From: Telopea speciosissima
Taxonomy: Eukaryota > Streptophyta > Magnoliopsida > Proteales > Proteaceae
Length of the DNA: 64,000 nucleotides
Assembly (NCBI RefSeq): GCF_018873765.1
Contig: NC_057924.1
Span: 9,362,001-9,426,000 of the forward strand
Direction of reading: 5' to 3'
Both the position numbers and the translations under genes were made by a program. The notes under the pieces were generated by a model that saw nothing but the letters and a program-made list of their open reading frames with translations, had not been told where the DNA came from and searched no databases. Shown piece after piece: positions 57,193 to 64,000 of the stretch; the stretch's first letter is position 1, and each line of letters starts with the position of its first letter.

Positions 57193-60184
57193 TAAAGAAA
57201 TTTTAAAAAAAAAATGGAGTTGAGAATCAGATTGGATTGGTCGATTCTATACCCAATCTGCTGCACCGATCAGCCGAACCGATTCCCTCCGATCCGCTTC
57301 CAATTCCTCAAACCAGTTATGTTATGAGGTAAAGACTTCTCTGAAAAGGAATCTGCACACCATTAAATTATGATAATGTCATATGGGAGGAATGGAGGAT
57401 TTCCAATAAGAAACAAAGTGTATTAGGGTAACTGTTGCCTCTGCCTTGATGCACCTTGTGTTAAAGCCTAACTATTTTTGGGTTTTGGTCACGATTCACA
57501 ACACTTTTTGTATGTGTGTGTGTATGAGAGAGAGAGAGAGAGAGAGAGAGATTTAGGTGAATCTGAAGTGAGATATGGCAAAATCTGTTATAAAAATGGA
57601 GAAAGAAAACAAAAGAGAAGGTAAAGTTAGCTAGTAGTGTGGTCCTCTTTTCCATTTATAGTAACCAGAGAAAGATAATGCAAAAGACTGCATCGTTAAT
57701 TTAGTTACTTAAAACAGAAATGAAAAAGCGCTTATGATTGTAGATTTGTACATTGTAGTTTCTCTAGCTTGCAAGGGCTGGGACTCACTGGAGTCACTGG
57801 AAGTGGAGTGGACGAGAGGTAAGAGGCCTCCCTGCGCGTACATCAAATGGTTAAGATTGAAGTCCCATGATTTTGTGGGCCCAATAGGATCTCCAACTTC
57901 TATGTGGGGGGCCCATATATGTTATTTTTATGATTAGATTAATTATGTATTAATTGGAGGATCTGTCCCGGACAAGGAGCTGCTCTATGTGCCAGTCCTG
58001 TCGGATTCTGGGGAAAGTAGTAGTAGTAAGTAGTAGTACGGTACACAACCCTGGCCCCACCCCCTCCTTGCTGGCTGGGAGTGAAACTGAGACTTACAGT
58101 TACTGTACCCCCCATCACTTGGAAAGTTTGCCAGAGTTCCACTGGAACCGGTACTGGTCACTCAGTGGTGAACAATGTAGTAGTGGTTACACATAGATGT
58201 TTCGAACTAACCTTGATACCTCCTTTTAACTTGCCTTTTAAATGTCACAAAGAAGGTTACAAACAGATTTTGTCACCATACATTTTTGTCCTCGTATAAG
58301 TTGTTGTGTCAAGTACTTAAAAAGGCTAAAGATGTAAATTTACAAACCTTCCTTATCCGCTATACTTCCTCCAGCTGCGATGTCCTTAGCGCCTTGGCTT
58401 CTACAAATGTAGATGTCGACAACGATAATGATGATGATACTGATGGTTGAGGCGGTGATGGTGTTGGTTGTGATGGCAAGAATTGGAGAGGTTTTGATGA
58501 AGGTCTTGGACTTTGTAAGCTTTGATCATTGTTGATTAAGGTCACCATAACTTATTAACAGGTTTGTTCTTGGCTTCCAAGAACCTTAGCAGTGTAGAGA
58601 GCATGATGATGTCGAGTGCTTCCCTGGGTTTGATTCATCTCCCATTTTCATAACACCAACGTGAATCAAACCCAAGCACTTGACACCATCTTGTTTCTGT
58701 ACACTTGCTCAGAGCTTGGATTGCGAATTTGTTGCCTAATGTCAATGGGGAACGATTGGGGAACCGAAGATGAGTACAGAAATACGAATGAGACCTTATC
58801 GAAGGGTATCGGTATGAATTCCGACTAACGTGAAGAGGCATGTATGGTGAGAGAGGTGAATGGAACATACAGGTCTGTTGTACCAAACACGAAGTGAAAT
58901 GAATGTTACACCTCTTCCGCTGCTTCCATTGACAAAGTAATTGCACGTTATGTAATAGTAGTTGCAGAGAGGGATCAAGATTGAAGATGGTTATCCTCTT
59001 CAGTTCATTGCAAGCATAAACATGGGCTAATGAGCGTGGCCTGCAATCTGAAATGAAATCTCAAGGATTACGTGATCAAGGAAAGCATGGAACTGGAGGC
59101 ATGATCCCACATTGTCATGCCAATCAGATAGATTGTTGAGACACGTAGAGTACGGCTTGGTTGTTGGAGAACACAAATGATCTTAAACTGAAGGTATGGG
59201 ATTCCTTGTTTTCCAATTGGAGAGAGAGTCAGAGACCCTTTTTTTAAAATCGAAGTGGGATGTATCCATCTGGTAGAAACACATAAGGTGGAGAACAAAT
59301 TGATTGACGACATGTGGCTGCAGGCCGCTGCAGGGTTGGTGGTAATAGTAGTCAGCAGGGGCAATGGGAGGGAAGGGCTTGGCAGATATGGGTTGCAGAG
59401 TGGAAGAGGGGGTGAGGAGGTTGGAGGTGGGTGGGAAGTTTGGGGAAATACAGATGGCTTGGAGACTGCAGAGGGCAGGACATCAGAGGTGGGGTTGGGT
59501 CGGGCCAAGGTCAGAGGAATTGGGTTCTAGAAATACAGGAGGGGGAGCCGACAAGGTCAGGGATGGGAGAGGGAGAACCTGAACGGTGAAGGGGGAAGGG
59601 GTGCCGAAGCTGGATCCTGAGACAGAGAGAGGAGGGCAGAGGACGTGGGAGAAGGAGAGGAGAGTGAAATTACGGGGGAAAAAAATTCAATTTACGGAGA
59701 ATGAAAATATAAAGGAGGGTGAAAAAGGAAAGAAAAGAATGGTTACCATACAGTGTTGTAACCACCTTGGTTACCAACTGATTAACCCTTTTAGTTTAAT
59801 GAAAGTGACCATATACAATACTGAGAATAAAATAGACACGTCTCATCTGAGTCGACTTACCTATATCAATTACTTGATCCGACTTTGATTTGGGCAACTC
59901 AATCACTCTCGGATGCAATCAAGGCTGGCTGAATAAATTGATTAATTTTAAGACATTAGATAAAGAGACTGTCCGAATGAAACCTCCATAGGTGTATTTA
60001 GAACATAAAAACCTTCGATTGCCCCCCTTGCTTGTCTTGTTCCCAAAAGTTCTTTAACTCGGAGGTAATTTGATAACCTTTTTTTACAGCAGGACAAGAC
60101 CACGCTTGTCTGTCTCCACCACACACTGCTAGTGCAGGTAACTCAGCAACCACCCTCAATATCAATCTGAGTTTATTGAACAAT
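57193..60184. other. Intergenic and 3' UTR of TRM5; no gene recognised
   Basis: GT/GA dinucleotide tract at 57511-57551, CA/GA-rich regions, open frames at 57939-59888 without family match. The 200-300 bases below 60185 are probably the TRM5 3' UTR. Confidence 0.45.
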
Positions 60185-63100
60185 TCATAATCGCTTCGCA
60201 AATGCAACACTCTGGGGAAGAGAAAACGACGCACAAAGCATCCATTTTCCAGGTGCAACAAGGCGAACCCTATGCATTTCTACCATAACTGCTACCTGCG
60301 AAAGTGCAGTACTTATCCGCTGCAATCACAAAAGCAAAGCACAACTACACAATCAGAACTAAATGAAACTGCAGCTATATGATCATTGTAAACGGAAGTT
60401 CGATATTAGACACCTCATGGAAGTCAAACTCAGGATCTTGAGCTTTGGAGAATCCATAAACATGAATAATGGGCAAGGTTGTTTCTTTCTCCTCGGGTCT
60501 CCCTCTAAATATGCCCCTGAATGCATCTATAAACAAGAAAGAAATGTCAATAGGGAGGGAACAAGGAATTCATTCATGCTACTTGACCCAGCAGATCCCA
60601 TGTAATATATTGTTTTGTGGCAGGAGAGGTAAGAGTATGCTAATTTGTACTCTCTTAGAAATTAACTGCAAAAATGGACCACTACAGAATTAAAAGAATT
60701 GTGCTGTGGCTCCCACGACAAAAGTGAGGCCAACACAATGTTCTTAACCCTACGAACATAAAATGACCACCCATCTGCCATCAACAAAACCAGATGACCC
60801 CAATACAGCCAATAAGTGAAGACCTTCTAAGTTATATCACTTTAATAAAGCCTAAATCAGCGCAGCCAAAGTTGAACCGGCAACAGACCCAAGTGGATAA
60901 GGTCAACCACAGGACAAGTCCATAAAAGATCACATTCAACTGGCTCACCAAACACAGGTTAAAGGCCTGGATGAATTGTTGGACTGGACTAAAAAAGCTT
61001 AAGAAACTCGTTTTGAATGATCACTATTCCATCAGGTACACCGAATACAAGTCAAATTAGATTGAACGGTTCCAGACCTTATCTGGTTCAATGTCCAGGC
61101 TGCTTCAGATAATAATGGCTAACATCCATTTTGACAAACTAACAGACGCAACCATTCAAATCAATGCCCACATGTACGCGTTCAGCTTTTAGTAAAAAAC
61201 AGCCTGAATTATAAATCATAACCAACTACACAAAAAGTATGAAACAGACCTAACAGTAGTATGCTATATGACATAGATAAAAAAGCAGAAACATGCAATA
61301 ACTAAATTATCATATTCAAGATTTTGGTCATCTGAGTGCACAAGTACAGCATACTAGAGGAATTAAATAGGAATGATTGCTGTTTTCAAAAGAATAAGGA
61401 ATCTCCACCTGGGCATCTGAAAGATGGCCATGTGTTCTTCAGATCATTAGGTTCCAAAGTAACAAATTTCAGTCCCATAACTGATGCAAAGCATAGTTAT
61501 CAAGGCGTCGCCTAGGCGTGTGGCGTCCAGGTTCCTTGGTCGCCTTGGGTGCCTAGGCAGGTGCCTTGCAGCCATGGCAGTGTCGCCTTGATTTTTGACC
61601 CTCTAAAACGCCATGGTCGCCTTCCCGCCTTGATACCTATGATGCAAAGTGGCCAGAAAACCCACAAATTTGAGGTTCGTTTATTTAAGAAGGATTAAGA
61701 ACATCCAAGAATTACTATTCATAGATTATAAACAGAATGCAAGTTAGGCTATGGGGCTGAAATTGAGAAAGGTCGTAGTACATGAGGCTTAACTTGATGC
61801 CCCCCCCCCCTCCACATGACAAAATAATTTGTGACATGGATCCGCCATGTCTGGATCCACAGGATTTTTTTTTGGGGGGGTAGGGGGGGACATCATTGCC
61901 AACTTGAAAGGCCACGGTACCAAAAAAGAAAAACATTGGCTTCCAAACATTAGCTGGATGGGAGATGCTGTGAATTTTAAATGCGTGCAATAATTTCCAA
62001 GGCAGTCTACCATCCCAACATGTGCATTAACAACTTCTATAGTTCCATATTAGAAATCTAAATTTAGGGGAAAAAATGACATCATCTAAATTTGATGCTA
62101 AAATGAACGTAGCCACAGTAACAAAGTCATCCTTTTACCGTGGGGAACTTCCCTCGAAATTTCAACCTGCTGCAGTTATGCTGTGTGATGCAATTCTGGG
62201 TTCAAAAACCCTGCTTTGGGATTGCTATGGGCCCACCCAGACAATCAACAGTTCAAAAGGTAAGGGTAATGGCAATTTGGTAAATAAGCATCAACACTGT
62301 TTAACCGCCTACCCTTTTCTACCTTGAGGCTGAAGAACATATTTATCTACCAAACAAAAACGGTTTAGTCGGAAATTTCAATGGGGGATTCCTAACTCAC
62401 TAGGCTATGAAATCAACCTAACAAGTGAACAAATCCAAAGTCCACCAGCTCAGGCCTGATTCTGAGTTCCAAGTCGTAACTCTCGATTCAGCTAAGATTT
62501 CCAGCAAGGGACTTGCATGTAGGATCGCCCAAGGGTGATGAATAATCTCCCAAAGTTAAAGAGAGAGAAAAAGGGGGGTTAAGGAGATCGATCATCAAAG
62601 GCCTAGTATGATGGGCTGAGGGTAATGCTAGAACAGGGTGCTAGGTACAAGGGTTAGGAAACTCAGAGAGGAAAGGAAATAAGAATGGGAGAAATAAGTA
62701 AGAAAGGGAGGAGGAAGAAGGGAATTGCCTCTGGGAAGAGAGGAAGCGTGTACCTGAGTAGAAGAAAACTGATTCGAGGGAGAAGAGAGGAAAGGAGGAC
62801 GAAGACCACATGACCTGCAATCACACAACACAGGTGACAGTAACAAAACCCAATTTCTTTTCATTCAACCTAATCCCCATCATTGGGTACATACATATGT
62901 ATAAGAAGAAATCCACTCCTAGAAAATAGAAATTAACTCTACTTAGGAAACTACCTTAAACAAGGAAACTGGATACAATAAGGACTTTCCTATGCATCTA
63001 ACTTCTACCAAAATAAAATAGAAAATTACAATATAAAATCCCAAACTATTAAATGAATCCCTAAATATCCTACTGAACCAAAACCATAGTTGGTCCCAGT

Positions 63101-64000
63101 TCATCTCAGTCTGGGCTACCAAACAGATTTGTATTGGTCCAAGGACGCACTCCCGCATCACTATGTCTGGATCCTCACAGTCCAAGCAGCAGTTTGTCTC
63201 CATCAAGGGATTACCTGCTTTATCTCCCAATGCAAATACCATGATCCATAAGAATTAAGAGCTCCACAAATATTTGTTAGTTACAACTCTAAGAAGTTCA
63301 AGAATTGCTTCATTATATTAGAATCCCAAAACAAGAAGTCACCAACTAAAAGTCAAATCTATTCTAAATCATGAAGGACCCAATGACCCATATTAAACCC
63401 CAGCCTCAATAGAGGAGGTTGTGTACAAGGTGATTAAGTTAGGGTTAGGAGGCATGAGGAGAACCATATACTGAAATCCCAAGTTATGACAATTTTTACA
63501 TGTTGTAAGTGATATCTATCATTAGATCTTCCACAAGTTAGTTCATCCAAATTTAGATAAATTCAAAGACTACTTTGCCGCAAGAAGTATAACAGTAACC
63601 ATAGCCATACAAAGAGGGAAGCTACTATTATGATGAAGTTCCTTGACACCAAAAGTGTAACTGAAAAAAATTAACCAAGAAACATCTATCCAAAAATAGA
63701 AAATGAAACAAACAAGGAGTTTCTTTGAAAGATATGAATTATGAAACAAACAATGAGTAAGAGAAATGGCCATTTAAACAGATGATGAAATAAGATAATG
63801 ATAGAAATAATAATAATTCTCAAATTTGAAGAGAGCTCCACAGAATATGTTCCCACTTCAGAGTAAGCAATTCATCAAACTGTACTGGTAAGTTGTCAAG
63901 GTACAATAGGTCCAAGATACACAAACCTAGATACTCTGTTGCATCATTTGGCAAATTCATAACCACTTGGGTGATGGACTCTGCCTTTTCACTCGCAAAC
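60185..64000 (-). CDS. TRM5: tRNA (guanine(37)-N1)-methyltransferase, C-terminal exons, runs off the window
   Basis: Coding segments 64000-63927, 60526-60414 and 60319-60185 join in frame across GT-AG introns. The first encodes FASEKAESITQVVMNLPND then ATEYL, with the NLPND motif of Trm5/Met-10+ enzymes. The next encodes (D)AFRGIFRGRPEEKETTLP, then IIHVYGFSKAQDPEFDFHE. The last encodes RISTALSQVAVMVEMHRVRL and VAPGKWMLCASFSLP, ending SVAFAKRL and a TGA at 60187-60185. Trm5 methylates N1 of G37 next to the anticodon using S-adenosylmethionine, guarding against frameshifting, in the nucleus/cytosol and in organelles. The N-terminal half and the SAM-binding core lie beyond 64000. The 3.4-kb intron (60527-63926) contains a hAT MITE and LTR-like sequence. 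RISTALSQ replaces the expected RIRIALAE-type stretch, a mild change. Neighbour of the SPL/NZZ-like gene. Confidence 0.92.
60527..63926 (-). other. Large TRM5 intron with repeats
   Basis: It holds the MITE at 61492-61641, poly-C/poly-G stretches (61800-61810, 61863-61888) and an LTR-like segment at about 62830-63260 on the minus strand (runs of 'aggaaagtcc', 'ttttggtag' and poly-A-signal-like sequence). No separate gene was recognised. Confidence 0.55.
61492..61641. mobile_element. hAT-like MITE, 8-bp target duplication
   Basis: Ends CATAGTTATCAAGGCG and the reverse complement CATAGGTATCAAGGCG, flanked by perfect ATGCAAAG (61484-61491 and 61642-61649). 150 bp, interior of repeated gccttg/aaggcg motifs. 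This 'catagttatcaaggcg' MITE type is widespread in plants. Confidence 0.88.

Noticed and set aside
59068-59508. 146-codon minus-strand proline/serine-rich ORF
   Set aside because: I checked for pentatricopeptide or other repeats and found none; composition is low complexity.
1-64000. CRISPR arrays, bacterial operons, rRNA genes
   Set aside because: The window is plant nuclear DNA; tandem repeats found lack the spacer layout of CRISPR, and no rRNA sequence was recognised.

Overview
The window is nuclear DNA of a flowering plant. The evidence is spliced genes with canonical GT-AG introns, plant-specific gene families (an SPL/NZZ-like repressor, a plastid-targeted membrane protein, a plant PLAC8 protein), Au-type SINEs, LINE and LTR retrotransposon debris, and many terminal-inverted-repeat elements. 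I cannot fix the species. All exon models below were read by hand from splice signals, reading-frame continuity and family resemblance.

Genes, left to right: (1) the last two coding exons of a PLAC8-family gene at 2155-3277 (+), whose upstream exons would lie before base 1; (2) a three-exon gene for a probable plastid membrane protein ending in a poly-serine tail, 22066-26150 (+); (3) a complete five-exon PLAC8-family gene, 30617-36751 (+), the duplicate of gene 1; (4) a tRNA-Ser(AGA) gene at 43451-43532 (+), with related copies antisense in intron 4 of both PLAC8 genes; (5) a three-exon SPOROCYTELESS/NOZZLE-like (SPEAR family) EAR repressor gene, 48445-49854 (-); (6) the last three coding exons of a TRM5 tRNA (guanine37-N1)-methyltransferase gene, 60185 to beyond 64000 (-). 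As I recall, SPL/NZZ and a Met-10+/TRM5 gene are also neighbours in Arabidopsis, so genes 5 and 6 probably preserve an old gene pair.

The rest is repeats. Bases 1 to about 6942 are a diverged duplicate of about 32757-39147; the left copy later gained a tandem array of 480-bp units (5094-6719). From 7.5 to 11.7 kb there is a nest of inverted-repeat elements: a perfect 47-bp palindrome, a Tourist/Harbinger-like element inside a MITE, and a Pack-MULE-like element carrying a broken TERMINAL EAR1/MEI2-like gene fragment, with a second 10-bp-TSD element inside it and the whole sitting inside another MITE. From 15.1 to 21.7 kb are nested LTR retrotransposons, the youngest of which (17546-20972) has near-identical LTRs and an intact 380-codon ORF of unknown function. 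Four hAT-like elements with perfect 8-bp target duplications occur at 12.65, 23.27, 42.87 and 61.49 kb.

The best candidate for something undescribed is the short LTR element with its single unusual ORF, followed by the tRNA-Ser dimer arrays in the PLAC8 introns and the Pack-MULE nest.
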